Assembly (NCBI RefSeq): GCF_905171775.1
Contig: NC_053494.1
Span: forward strand, 157,224,456 to 157,288,455
Source: Rana temporaria
Taxonomy: Eukaryota > Chordata > Amphibia > Anura > Ranidae
DNA length: 64,000 bases
Direction: 5' to 3'
Of this stretch, positions 44,447 through 55,558 are shown one piece after another. The position numbers and the translations under genes were made by a program. The notes beneath the pieces were generated by a model that was not told the origin of the DNA, searched no databases, and was given only the letters and a program-made list of their open reading frames with translations. Each line of letters opens with the position of its first letter. The first letter of the stretch is position 1.

Positions 44447-45364
44447 GCACCTTGTTATGTGATTGATCAAAGTCCAATGACAAGTCGCACCTTATTTCTG
44501 GCTATGTAACCGTTCATATGGGTGCGACTCCAACTTGCACCGATTTTTTTTTTTTTTTAAAGGTTTCCACATTGTTTTTGCCGATTTCATGCACGGCCCG
44601 CATAGAAATCTGGGCATGAAGTCGCACTGATGTCGGAAAGCCGCACATGAAATCAGCTGAAGTAGCATAATTTCAAAGCTGCATGCAATGTGAACTGGGA
44701 CTAGGTGTCAAATACAATGGAGTTACTCTAATCTTGTGCATCTGATATTCCCTCCCAGTGTTCAGGATTGTGCCTGTCAGAGCCAGAGACCTTTAGCTGG
44801 TGTTTAATGTAATCCTGTACTGAGGTGTGGAGTGCTTGTCCTGTGCTCATCATCTGGCTCCAGTAGTCTGAGTCACTGGCCTGGAACTGATGAAGTTCTC
44901 GTTTCTGGTACTGCATGCTTGTTCCTCGTTAATAACTGTGAGAGAATTGCAGCCAATGGAGGAGCATCACAGCCAGGAAACTAGCATCTTCAGAAGGGGG
45001 TCGGCCATGGCAATCAGTCCTTATTTTTCTTGGTTTAGGCTTTCTTTGTGACATGGCAGGATATGGGCAGCTCTGGGTTCTTGGGAACCTGTATAGGGAG
45101 AATTATGGAGGCTGCCAATTATGACCTGAAAATGCTGCCTGCTTGGCTGGAGTGGGTGTCCAGTGTGGAGATCTGACTTTACATGTTGCCTGCTTATTTC
45201 TGGTCATTGACTCAGAAAGTAGTAAAGCCAGAGACAGGTAATTGGCATTTTAAGAAGTCAGCCATGGCAGCCTACAGGTTTTTTTATAAATGCTAATTGA
45301 TCATATTGCTCTGTGTATGGCCAGCTAAGGCAGACCATAGATGAATCCATTTCTTTCCGTCTAT
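44447..45364. other. Unassigned sequence
   Basis: No gene seen. 44450-44700 looks like part of a GTTCATATGGGTGCGACTC-type MITE. The rest appears low-copy. Confidence 0.4.
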
Positions 45365-45595
45365 TAGAGCTGCATGATTCTGGCTAAAATGCGAATCATG
45401 ATTTTTTTACTTAGAAGATAGATCACGATTCTCGCGGCGTAACATCTTTCACATTAAAACCATTTCTTTTCTTTTTTTTCCCAAAAAATTGCATTTGAAA
45501 GACAGCTGGGCAAATACAGTGTGACATAAAATTTTGCAGCAATTGCCATTTTATTCCCTAGGGTCTCTGCTAAAAAAAAAATATACCGTATTTTC

Positions 45596-46372
45596 CGGCG
45601 TATAAGACGACTTTCTGGATGCAAAAAAATGCATCCAAAGTCGGGGGTCGTCTTATACGCCGGGTATACGCTAAGTACTCACTTTTTTCCCCAGCGCTGA
45701 CAGACCCCCATGCTGCGATCGCGAGCGTGTATTGATTTCAAAGCCGCGCCTTCACTGCAGAGTGTTCTGTGATAGGAGGAACAAAAATCTTCCCAGCAGC
45801 GCCTCTGTTCTTTGTTCCTCCTATCACAGATGCCTTCTCATCCTCGGACGAGATGAGAAGACGTCCGTGATAGGCGGAAAACATAACAGAGGCGCTGCTG
45901 GGAAGATTTTTGTTCCTCCTATCACAGAACACTCTGCAGTGAAGGCGCGGCTTTGAAATCAATACACGCTCGCGATCGCAGCATGGGGGACTGTCAGCGC
46001 TGGGGAAAAAAGTGAGTGTTATTGCACTAGGGGCAACAAGTACAGGCACAGTGGGGGCAAGTGATGGCAATGTGGGGGGCATGTAATGGCACAGTGGCAA
46101 TGTGGGGGCATGTAATGGCACAGTGGCAATGTGGGGGCATGTAATGGCACAGTCTGGGCATGTAATGTAATGGCACAGTGAGGAATGTAATGGCACAGTG
46201 AGATTTGAAAAAGACTGTTTCTGTCAGCGGTTCTGGCTCCCCCTCAGCTTCCAGAAAGACAGTAAGAAGGGGGTAGTCTTATACAGTGAGTATATCCCAA
46301 AACCAAAATTTTTCCTGGAAAATTAGGGGGTCGTCTTATACGCCGGGTCGTCTTATACGCCGGAAAATACGG
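45596..46372. mobile_element. TA-flanked MITE with CCGTATTTTCCGGCGTATAA ends
   Basis: Left CCGTATTTTCCGGCGTATAA, right TTATACGCCGGAAAATACGG, a perfect 20-bp inverted repeat with TA at 45594-45595 and 46373-46374. Long central palindrome (CAAAGCCGCGCCTTCACTGC with GCAGTGAAGGCGCGGCTTTG). A 28-29-bp tandem repeat (GGGGGCATGTAATGGCACAG) lies at 46040-46200. Confidence 0.85.
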
Positions 46373-46456
46373 TATATATATATGTCTCCAAGTAATTTTC
46401 TAGCAAAAAATATTGATTTTAACTTGACAAACAAGTGTTCGAAAAAGATTTGGACT

Positions 46457-47353
46457 AAGGCCCCATGTACACGGGATGGTGGCGCAAACTCTGCTGAACC
46501 ACGTCCACTTGCCGCAAGTTGTGGATTGTCCACCTGCCGCAAGTTGTGGATTGTCCACTTGCCACGTCACCTGCCGCAAGTTGTGGATTGTCCACTTGCC
46601 ACGTCACCTGGCCACATCACCTGCCGTAAGTTGTGGATTGTCCACTTGCCACGTCACCTGCCGCAAGTTGTGGATTGTCCACTTGCCACGTCACCTGCCG
46701 CAAGTTGTGGATTGTCCACTTGCCACGTCACCTGGCCACATCACCTGCCGTAAGTTGTGGATTGTCCACTTGCCACGTCACCTGCCGCAAGTTGTGGATT
46801 GTCCACTTGCCACGTCACCTGCCGCAAGTTGTGGATTGTCCACTTGCCACGTCACCTGGCCACATCACCTGCCGTAAGTTGTGGATTGTCCACTTGCCAC
46901 GTCACCTGCCGCAAGTTGTGGATTGTCCACTTGCCACGTCACCTGCCGCAAGTTGTGGATTGTCCACTTGCCACGTCACCTGACCACATCACCTGCCACA
47001 AGTTGTGGATTGTCCACAATGCAATGCAAGCAGTTATTTTTTAAATGTTTTTTCATCATTGTGCTATCATTTTTAAGATTTCTAATGCAAAAAAATAGGT
47101 CACCTTTAAAAATGCTTATAAACGTAAACGCTGGTGCCGCGTTTTGCGTCTGAAACGTGGAAATCTTTGGCGTCTGAACTAATTTTTTTGCTTTCAGAAA
47201 AACAAGGTTAAACACATATGCATATAAATGGCAATAAACAAGACCATGTACATGGCCACATAGGATAACATTGAATGTGTTCAAGGGCAGTTGAAAAAAG
47301 TGTCCAACTGCCTCTGAACGCAAGTTTAACAGCGTCCTGTGTACATGGGGACT
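46457..47353. mobile_element. MITE with AGGCCCCATGTACAC ends, holding a minisatellite
   Basis: Left AGGCCCCATGTACACGGGAT, right TCCTGTGTACATGGGGACT. More than half its length is the tandem repeat at 46505-47017. It sits in the hAT element at nearly the same position where the sister hAT (55216-56899) carries a different MITE. Confidence 0.7.
46505..47017 (+). repeat. 37-bp minisatellite with 124-bp higher-order unit
   Basis: Built from GCCGCAAGTTGTGGATTGTC followed by CACTTGCCACGTCACCT. Every third or so unit carries the extra CTGGCCACATCACCTGCC piece, giving exact 124-bp repeats (for example 46633, 46757, 46881). Frames crossing it are artefacts. Confidence 0.93.
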
Positions 47354-47427
47354 AAGTGGTTAAACTACCTGAATTTACACACAGACATTTACTCTAAGAA
47401 GGAAGTTCGTTACAATGTTTCATCTTA

Positions 47428-47989
47428 GACCCCTTTCACACTGGGGCGTTTTTCGGGCGTTTTTTAGGCGCTTTGGCGTTTAAAAAAAGCCTGTAAAGCG
47501 CCTGAAAGAAGCCTCATCTGCAATCCCAATGTGAAAGCCCAAGTGCTTTCAGAGGCCTTTCACACTGCCAGCGCCCGAAAAACACTGGTAAAGCGCTGCT
47601 AAGACCCCTTTCACACTGAGGCGCTTTTCAGGCGCTTTGGCCTTAAAAAAAACTTCCTCAATAGGAAGGGGGCTTTAGGAGCGGTGTATTAAACGCTCCT
47701 AAAGCGCTGCAAAGAAGCTGCATGCAGGACTTTTTTTGACGCCCTGCCAGCTCAGCGCCTCAGTGTGAAAGCACTCAGGCTTTCACATTGGGATTGCAGA
47801 TGCAGCTTCTTTCAGGCGCTTTTTTTTAACGCTAAGACCACTTTCACACTGGGGTGTTTTTCAGGCGCTTTAGTGTGAAAGCACTCGAGCTTTCACATTG
47901 GGATTGCAGATGCAGCTTCTTTCAGGCGTTTTACAGGCGCTTTTTTTAACGCTAAAGCGCTTGAAAAATGCCCCAGTGTGAAAGGGCCC
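47428..47989. mobile_element. Harbinger-like MITE with CCCCTTTCACACTGGGG ends
   Basis: Left GACCCCTTTCACACTGGGG, right CCCCAGTGTGAAAGGGCCC, TTA at 47425-47427 and 47990-47992. The end motif recurs internally (AGACCCCTTTCACACTGAGG at 47602, AGACCACTTTCACACTGGGG at 47834), so the copy contains internal duplications. Confidence 0.75.
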
Positions 47990-48414
47990 TTATTACAAAC
48001 TTGGAAGACTGCCCAGATTTTTTCTTTACACAAAGAAGTTTATCCCTTTGATCTAAGAAGAAAGCGTTAGTTACAAAGTTTCCTGTTAAGAACTTGGCAG
48101 ACTGCCCAGATTTTTTTTTTTGACAGTTGAGTGAGCAGATAAGTCTTTCCACTTCTTATATGAAAGAATCGGCAATCTCTGCATTGGAGATCGTCAGGGG
48201 GGTTGAATCGAGATCACGATTTTTTAACGATTATCTGTGCAGCTCTACCGTCTACCATGGGTGGAAGGAAAAAAAATCACTTAATTCCCCCATTAACACA
48301 GTGTGGGTGGGGAAACCCTCCTGCAGAGGTATTGTGTTCTTCCAGCAGGGGGAGCCATTCTTGTTGGGAGAACACCGTGATGATTGCTAGCGGTTATATT
48401 CATCGGCAATAATA

Positions 48415-48685
48415 CAGTGAATCCAGAAATTATTCACATCGCTTCACTTTTTCCACATTTTATTTTACAGCCTTATACCAAAATCATATGTACATAAATA
48501 TTCACAGCCTTTGCCATGACACTCAAAACTGAGCTCAGGTACATCCTGTTTCCACTGATCATCTATGAGATGTTTCTACGACTTGATTGGAGTCCACCTG
48601 TGGTAAATTCAGTTGATTGGACATGATTTGAAAAGGCACACACCTGTCTTTATAAGGTCTGATCAGTGTATTCTGACAGAGCACA
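48415..48685. mobile_element. Tc1/mariner-like terminal fragment
   Basis: Starts after TA with CAGTGAATCCAGAAATTATT, then CGCTTCACTTTTTCCACATT and CACACCTGTCTTTATAAGGT, the layout of the 5' end of a fish/frog Tc1-type element. It breaks off at the 35-bp minisatellite and no transposase remains. Confidence 0.65.
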
Positions 48686-48688
48686 GTC

Positions 48689-49457
48689 CCTGTTGGGATA
48701 CAGTGTCCTGCCAGGGGATGTAACCTGTTGGGATACAGTGTCCTGCCAGGGGATGTAACCTGTTGGGATACAGTGTCCTGCCAGGGGATGTAACCTGGTG
48801 GAATACAGTGTCCTGCCAGGAGATGTAACCTGTTGGGATACAGTGTCCTGCCAGGGGATGTAACCTGTTGGGATACAGTGTCCTGCCAGGGGATGTAACC
48901 TGTTGGAATACAGTGTCCTGCCAGGGGATGTGACCTGTTGGAATACAGTGTCCTGCCAGGGGATGTGACCTGTTGGAATACAGTGTCCTGCCAGGGGATG
49001 TGACCTGTTGGAATACAGTGTCCTGCCAGGGGATGTGACCTGTTGGAATACAGTGTCCTGCCAGGGGATGTAACCTGTTGGAATACAGTGTCCTGCCAGG
49101 GGATGTAACCTGTTGGAATACAGTGTCCTGCCAGGGGATGTGACCTGTTGGAATACAGTGTCCTGCCAGGGGATGTAACCTGTTGGAATACAGTGTCCTG
49201 CCAGGGGATGTAACCTGTTGGAATACAGTGTCCTGCCAGGGGATGTAACCTGTTGGAATACAGTGTCCTGCCAGGGGATGTGACCTGTTGGAATACAGTG
49301 TCCTGCCAGGGGATGTAACCTGTTGGAATACAGTGTCCTGCCAGGGGATGTAACCTGTTGGAATACAGTGTCCTGCCAGGGGATGTAACCTGTTGGAATA
49401 CAGTGTCCTGCCAGGGGATGTAACCTGTTGGAATACAGTGTCCTGCCAGGGGATGCA
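48689..49457 (+). repeat. 35-bp minisatellite, 22 copies
   Basis: Monomer from CCTGTTGGAATACAGTGTCC plus TGCCAGGGGATGTAA. Copies are highly uniform; variants are GGGATAC against GGAATAC and ATGTAA against ATGTGA. Because 35 is not a multiple of three, frames rotate with a 105-base period, producing minus-strand pseudo-frames of 271 and 299 codons that are not genes. Confidence 0.95.
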
Positions 49458-49671
49458 ACGGGGGATTCCTACATCCACCTCCTTCTCGGCTGAGTGAAAA
49501 ATAAATGTATGTGCGTACCCAGCGTAAGATTCACCTCTCCCCAGACTTACAATGCTAGCTCAATTCTAGACACTTTCAATTTGTATGCAATCAGGCAGAC
49601 CCTTGCTCTACATGGTTGAAGGTAATTCTAAAGGAAATTGAACAAGAAAATTGTATAATTTATGGCGAGTT
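49458..49671. other. Unassigned spacer
   Basis: No gene or element end recognised. Confidence 0.4.
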
Positions 49672-50032
49672 TTAGGCTGAGTTCACACAGAGCAGATCTG
49701 TTGGTCGGACTTCGCTAGCTGATCTCCGATGAGCAGGTGCTGACAGGTCCGTCTCCGCTCACTGTGCAAGGACGGACCTGTCAGAGCCCCACTGTTCTCT
49801 ATGGGGAGATCAGATGAAAACGAATAGCCTGTCCATTTTCATCCGATCCGCTGGACAGATGGCGAACGTATCGCCATCCGTCTGTTTTGAGCGGATCTGA
49901 TGGCAGGGGGGTGTCAGCGGACACATCTCCACTGACATCGCCTGCCCATAGAAGTCAATGGGTGGCCCGCTCTGATCCACCTGAAAAACGGGCAGGCAGA
50001 TCAGAGCGGGCCAATCATGTGAAAGGGGCCTA
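49672..50032. mobile_element. MITE with TTCACAC ends
   Basis: Left TTAGGCTGAGTTCACACAG, right CATGTGAAAGGGGCCTAA. Interior pairs GACAGGTCCGTCTCCGCTC-type arms (GGACGGACCTGTCAG). Confidence 0.6.
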
Positions 50033-50651
50033 ATGAAGTGAAGTGTTTACTGGCCGGATCACCAAGTGAAAAAAAAGAACTACTGCAGCCACCACATCTA
50101 ATGATTGGTAAGTCACAATATATTAAATTTTTGTTGGGTTTATCTACCGTCCAATCAGAAATCACCTTTCATTGCCCTGACAGCTGACTGTTGGTAATCT
50201 GGCTTCTCTGGGTCACTGATTTCTACTGTTTCTTTGCCTTATGAGATTAGCCAATCGGTCAGCTGATCCTCTGTGCGGCTTTTAGGATATTTCCGGTTAA
50301 AGAGACTTATTTTATTTTTTAGGGCTGATACAGCAAATATTGACCCGCTAGTGAAGAATGCTTCACAATAAGAGAAATCTCTTGTGATAAAACGTGTCTG
50401 AATGTAATAAGCACACGAGCGTGGTAATATGATTACCGATCCGCCAACCCCCCCCCCCCCCCCCCGGCTTTTCCATCGCAGCTACATCTACAGTATGCTG
50501 TCCCCCTCCCCCATTCTTTTTCTCCTTGCATTGCCTTTAGTTGTCATTCCGGTTTTCAGTATCAAACTATTTTACGAGAGGAACAATTATTTATTAATGT
50601 GATATGCTTCAGTCCAATGCTTCAGTCTAACTAGTATCCCAAAGTTTAGGA
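50033..50651. other. Low-repeat sequence
   Basis: No recognised element. 50330-50450 looks non-repetitive and structured (TATTGACCCGCTAGTGAAG, GCACACGAGCGTGGTAATA). A C-homopolymer of about 18 lies at 50448-50465. Confidence 0.4.
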
Positions 50652-50841
50652 TTAAAGGGGTTGTAAAGATTTGTTTTTTATTTTCTAAATAGGTTCCTTT
50701 AAGCTAGTGGATTGTTGGTTCACTTACCTTTTCCTTCGATTTCCCTTCTAAATGTTTTTTTTTCTTTGTCTGAATTTCTCACAACCGCTTTAAAGGAACC
50801 TATTTAGAAATATAAACAACTAACCTTTACAACCCCTTTAA
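50652..50841. mobile_element. 190-bp TTAA fold-back MITE
   Basis: TTAAAGGGGTTGTAAAG at the left mirrors CTTTACAACCCCTTTAA at the right, with inner TTTCTAAATAGGTTCCTTTA/TAAAGGAACCTATTTAGAAA arms. TTAA at both ends. Confidence 0.8.
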
Positions 50842-51137
50842 GCCCAGGTTCACACTGGGCTGCGGGAATGAAGCTGTGTGAGTTCAGCTGAACTCGCGCA
50901 ATTTCACTCCCGCTTGTCAGCTGCGATTTTGGCCGCGATTACAGAGACATCTGCAAGTTTTTGCACAGATGTCAATGTAAATCGCAGCCCGAAATTGCAA
51001 AAAGTATTACAGAAACGACTTTTTGAAATCAGTGCAGCGGCGCCACATATTCAGCGGCGCACCGACGGCGCCATTGCAGGCAATAGCCGCCGATTTGACA
51101 TGTCAAATCGTACCAGTGTCGGATATAAAATTGTGAC
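50842..51137. mobile_element. Half MITE with GGTTCACACTGGGCTGC start
   Basis: GCCCAGGTTCACACTGGGCT is a terminus of the TTCACACTG group. The expected mirror end is missing, so this is a fragment. Confidence 0.45.
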
Positions 51138-51667
51138 AAGGTGATGAGGGATTGTTGTGCAATGACATTCTTTGGGGTGAGACAAGTGGATTCTGTTATT
51201 GGCACAATCGGAAGTTCCTGGATTCCTTGTGTGAGTACTTCAGTGTGGCGTGTTTATTCAACGCCTTTTTTGGTCCCTTGTCACCACTTCAGTGTCTAGC
51301 CGTGTCATTGTTGTGACTGTGTCACCAGAATGATTCAGAGGTTTCTTTTTGTACAGCCTGATACTTTTATGTGGAAAATATAAAGTATACATCCAGCCAA
51401 AACCTTTTCTTGGCTTTGGATAGAGGGGGAGGGGGAATTCAGGACCTTTGGCAGGTCTTTACTACAACGCAGGGCTCTGCTAGGGTTTGTGGATGGATTT
51501 AACTAATGCTGTATTTAGATCTGGGATTTGCAGTCTTTTATTATTATTTATAATTTTTTTTACTAGTCTGCAGCGGAAAACCTGTATAATTAAAACTGGC
51601 AAATCTGCGTCTGTGATGAGTATTTTTATGCGTGTATCCTGCTAAATGTAGGCAAATGCATATACAT
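51138..51667. other. Unassigned sequence
   Basis: No gene seen. Contains a CATCCAGCCAAAACCTTTTC phrase typical of dispersed repeats. Confidence 0.35.
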
Positions 51668-52530
51668 TAGGGCTGCACGATTCTGGCCAAAATGAGAATC
51701 TTTATTTATTTTGCTTGGAATAAAGATCACGATTCCCGCAGCGTAAAATTTTTCACATTATACAAAAAAAAAAAATCGGGGCTAACTGTTTACCTCCCCC
51801 CAAGTCATTTTTTCCCAAAGAATTGCATTTGAAAGACCGCTGCGCAAATACGGTGTGAGATAATATATAACCACCATTTTATTCTCTAGGGCAGGGTTTG
51901 ACGAAATCAGGGCGCAATTGCGACTAGAATTAGGGACCTGGCGACTGGGGAAGGAAGCATAGGCCTGCAGAAGGCCGCGGCCTCAATTACCGGCCGGCAC
52001 GGCCTGACGTGATCACGCAGGAGGGGTGCACGGAGACACAGGATACCCCATCATGTGTCTCCATGCGCCCCCACCTCCCCCACCACACGATCGCGGCGGG
52101 CCACGCTGGCTGGTTATTGAGGCCGCGGCTTTGCGCCTTCTGCAGGCCTATGCTTCCTTCCGTAATTTGGCGCCATCTTGTGGTGGCCTTTGGCATGGCA
52201 ACCAGCAATGCTAATGGAGCTTCCCCTGTGTTTTCACTGTCATCTCCTTCCCTCTAATTAGAACCCCCAAACATTATATATATATATTTTATTCTAACAC
52301 CCTAGAGAATAAAATGGCGATCGTTGCAATACTTTCTGTCACACCGTATATGCGCAGCGGTCTTACAAGCGCACTTTTTTGGTAAAAAATATACTTTTTT
52401 TTTTTTATTAAAAAAATAAGACAACAGTAAATTTAGCCCAATTTTTTTTTTTATATTGTGAAAGAAAATGTTACGCCAAATGTTTTGTTAAAGTAAAATG
52501 TACACATTCAAACCCCATCCAATATGTTGT
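51668..52530. mobile_element. hAT 'AGCTGCACGATT' family copy with internal inverted insert
   Basis: Left end TAGGGCTGCACGATTCTGGC. The inner block CCATTTTATTCTCTAGGG (51880s) is mirrored by CCTAGAGAATAAAATGG (52303-52319). Between them lies a palindromic segment pairing AGGAAGCATAGGCCTGCAGA with TCTGCAGGCCTATGCTTCCT. The right hAT terminus is not identifiable. Confidence 0.55.
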
Positions 52531-52542
52531 CATAGTTGGGCG

Positions 52543-53053
52543 GTAAGGCCCATTTCACACGACAAGCCCGCTCGGATCTGTCTGTCTGTTTTTTCCAGGC
52601 GGATCCGAGCAGGCCATCCATTTACTCCTATGGGCAGGCGGGTGTAATCTGATCCACTAAAATCAGACATATGGTGTTTAAGGATGAGCTCTGGCGTCTT
52701 TGCATAGAACACGTGCAGAGCCCGCCAGGAAGTGTGCACGGCGCTGTGATAATCACAGCCAGGGAGACATTGTCCCGATGCTCGACTGCAGGAATCGTGA
52801 AATGTCTCCCTGGCTGTTATTAGCGCAGGGCCGTGCACACTTCCTGGTGGGCTCTGCACGTGTTCAATGCGAACGCGCCGGAGCTCATCCTTAATGGTGA
52901 TACATTTGCCATCCATTCTGGTGGATCGGATCAGATGAAATCTGATGAAAACGGACACGCTGAAATGAAACGAGAGGCTCTTTTCGGGTGTTTTGCAGGT
53001 GCTATTTTTAGCGCTATATTGTCTGCAAAGTGCCTCAGTGTGAAAGTAGCCTA
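52543..53053. mobile_element. MITE with AAGGCCCATTTCACAC end
   Basis: Left TAAGGCCCATTTCACACGAC, right CTCAGTGTGAAAGTAGCCTA. Central arms pair GCCAGGGAGACATTGTCCC-type sequence with ATGTCTCCCTGGC. It shares its last bases with the next MITE. Confidence 0.65.
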
Positions 53054-53419
53054 ACACACGATCGGAAATTCTGGCAGCAAAAGTCCGATGTGAGTCTTTG
53101 AATGAAAATTCCTACCATGTATATGCTCCATCGGACTTTTGATATTTGGATTTTCCACCAATAAAAGATTGAGAGCTGATTCACAATTTTTCCAATCGTC
53201 TGTAGCTATTCCAACGCGCAAAATTCTGACGCATGTTTAGAAACAATTCGACGCATGCTCTGAGGCATTGAACTTAATTTTCTCGGCTCGTCGTAGTGTT
53301 GTACGTTACCGCGTTCTTGATGGAGTGAAAGTTTAGAGAACTTTTGTGTGACCGTGTGTATGCAAGCCAAGCTTGAGCGGAATTTCGTCGGAAAAACCAA
53401 ACATGTGTACGCGGCATTA
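53051..53419. mobile_element. MITE with ACACACGATCGGAAATT end
   Basis: Left CTAACACACGATCGGAAATT, right ATGTGTACGCGGCATTAG. Internal GACGCATGCTCTGAGGCATT and CGGCTCGTCGTAGTGTTGTACGT-like blocks parallel 9212-9593. Confidence 0.7.
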
Positions 53420-53531
53420 GTGTTATTATATTGCTGCACTGTTAGTCTATTGTTTACTTCCTCCAGCCTATAATGGTAGCTGTCATAACCTCCATATGGG
53501 CCTGAGGCTGGGATGTTCACCATGCATGGGC

Positions 53532-53670
53532 CCACTGCCCTCGCGGGCCTGGGCCTGCACACTGCCCTCGCGGGCCTGGGCCTGCACACTGCACAACTCG
53601 CGGGCCTGCACACTGCACAACTCGCGGGCCTGCACACTGCACAACTCGCGGGCCTGCACACTGCACTCGT
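53532..53670 (+). repeat. 24/27-bp GC-rich minisatellite, about 5 copies
   Basis: Units CACTGCCCTCGCGGGCCTGG and CACTGCACAACTCGCGGGCC, each continued by CCTGCA or TGCA. All frames through it are artefacts. Confidence 0.9.
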
Positions 53671-53879
53671 GCCGCACTGATTACAGTTGCAGGCCTGAAT
53701 ACAAAAAAATAACGCATGTTCTTTTACTTTTATCATTGTCAGTGCATTTATTTTATTCAAAATTCTCCCTGTCTTTGAAGCTAATGCTATAATTGAAAAT
53801 GCATAGGTTTCCTTTAAACCTCCAAAGCACTAAACTATGGGTGTCTTTATTCAATTCTCCAAATTATATTTGGGTGTTT

Positions 53880-55090
53880 TGAAAGCTGAAAAGGGCCAGG
53901 GGTCATACATTGTGCAGACTGCTTATCTTCAGACCATTGTGTGACTGTACCAGGCTCATGAAATACCTTCCCACTGTGATTGAATGGAAGCAAATTCCTT
54001 GTATTTTAATTGATCCCGCTCCTCCTGCATTTTGGACCTCTTCCTCGTCTATTGACAAATGGTTGGCTTTCCATGCCCCCGCCTGGGTTCCGAAGCGTGC
54101 CTGTGGCCACACGTGAAGTATCTGCATTAAAAAGCCCCGCTCAAGCCTTTGTGCTAATTCTCTTTTCATTGCTTGCAATGTTTCCTGTTTGTTGAGCTTT
54201 TCATTGTGTTTAATTGAATGAAATGACCCCGTTTCACCGCCCATTGTTAATATTCCTGCTTTTATCTATTTATAAAGTGACAACACATGATATGGGGCAG
54301 CACAATGGGAAGCTGAAAGCAGGAAATGATCTACGTCTATCTTCATGGCTGGGGCACAGAATCCTGGAGTCACTAAGCAGTTAATAGGTGGATTCGGTGT
54401 TGGCAGTGCTAAAGCATGCCCACTTTTCCTACCCATTCAGTAATGAATGTTTCATGACTGCTTCTCATGAGGTAAATCAATTTCCATCCCATTGTACCCT
54501 CCCATTTCTTCAATATCGCAGCTGAGCTGCCGCTCTATATTGTTCATTACAAATGAAACCTCTTATAAATCATGACTGAAGACTTGTTTTTATGACTTTT
54601 TTTTTTCCTTCCCTTGGAAAATTGTAAAAATATTGTTAATGGTGATTGTGTGTGAGCTATTATTTCTTATGTTGTGTGTTGATGAATAACAGATTTATTA
54701 GCTTGTAGCATGACTTCATATTTGTAGAATGGATTGTGGGTATAAAAACGCTCAGCCTGAAAGCTTGCAGCGGCGGCCTGTCCTCTGTGTAATTACGGCT
54801 AAATTATGTTGCCCTGTGTCTGGTTTGTGATACCCATCAGTAATTGGATAATAACATCGATCCTTAATGTCCTTTGCAGAAATTGGATTATTCATAGTCG
54901 GCGCGGAGTAGTGCAGAGGTCTGTCCCAGATGCGGCCGCTCTTCTGATAGAGAAGGTTTATTCTTTTTGCTACTGCTAGGATATATTTTTACGCTAATTT
55001 TTAGGTGGTGGTTTTATAAGATGGGCAAAGAAACATCTGTCTGTCCTTGAAGGAGTCATTTGCTGCCGGGGTTTGCTGCTGGCTTACCAG
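53880..55090. promoter_or_regulatory. Candidate conserved non-coding element (enhancer-like block)
   Basis: About 1.2 kb free of recognisable repeat ends, the longest such stretch outside the array. It is rich in homeodomain-type cores (GTAATTACGG near 54792, AGTAATTGGATAATAACATC at 54839-54858, GAAATTGGATTATTCAT near 54880) and AT-rich motif clusters (TATTAGCTTGTAGCATGACT). Coding potential is poor. The 113-codon minus-strand frame at 53903-54244 shows no recognisable domain. The texture resembles vertebrate conserved enhancers, but without alignment this is inference. Confidence 0.35.
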
Positions 55091-55558
55091 TTTAGACAAC
55101 TGATGTCCGTACGTTCTGAAAAGTTTTAGTTTCCCTGAAAAGGAAGAAGTTGGCTGTCGATTTACAGCAGAAACTCTTGTCTTTATTTATTTTTGTACCG
55201 ATTTGTGGCCCAAAGTAGAGCTGCACGATTCTGGCTAAAATGAGAATCGTGATTTTTTTTTGTTTAGAAGATAGATCACGATTCTCGCGGCGTAACATCA
55301 TCTTTCACATTAAAACAAAAAAAAATGGGCTAACTTTACTGTTTCGTTTATTTTTTATTCATTGAACTCTGTTTTTTCCCCAAAAATTGCATTTTAAAAG
55401 ACCGCTTGGTAAATATAGCGTGACATAAAATATTGCAGCAATTGCCATTTTATTCCCTAGGGTCTCTGCTAAAATATGTATAATGTATGGGGGTTCCACG
55501 TAATTTTCGAGCAAAAACATTTTGATTTTAACTGAAACAAGTGTCAGAAAAAGATTTA

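Larger units (their letters stand above)
45365..48247. mobile_element. hAT element carrying three nested elements
   Basis: Left end TAGAGCTGCATGATTCTGGC, right end TTATCTGTGCAGCTCTA. 8-bp duplications are CCGTCTAT (45357-45364) and CCGTCTAC (48248-48255). Later insertions are 45596-46372, 46457-47353 and 47428-47989; removing them leaves about 0.65 kb, close to the same family at 55216-56899. Non-autonomous. Confidence 0.8.

Noticed and set aside
46286..47153. Overlapping plus-strand frames with LSTCHVT repeats
   Set aside because: Products of the 37/124-bp minisatellite.
48689..49457. CRISPR-like regular repeat array
   Set aside because: Units are contiguous with no unique spacers, and the context is a vertebrate genome.
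48559..49478. Minus-strand frames of 299 and 271 codons
   Set aside because: They are the 35-bp minisatellite read in rotating frames, without any domain.
53903..54244. 113-codon minus-strand frame in the low-repeat block
   Set aside because: No recognisable domain, no clear splice sites or upstream promoter; left as part of a possible non-coding conserved block.
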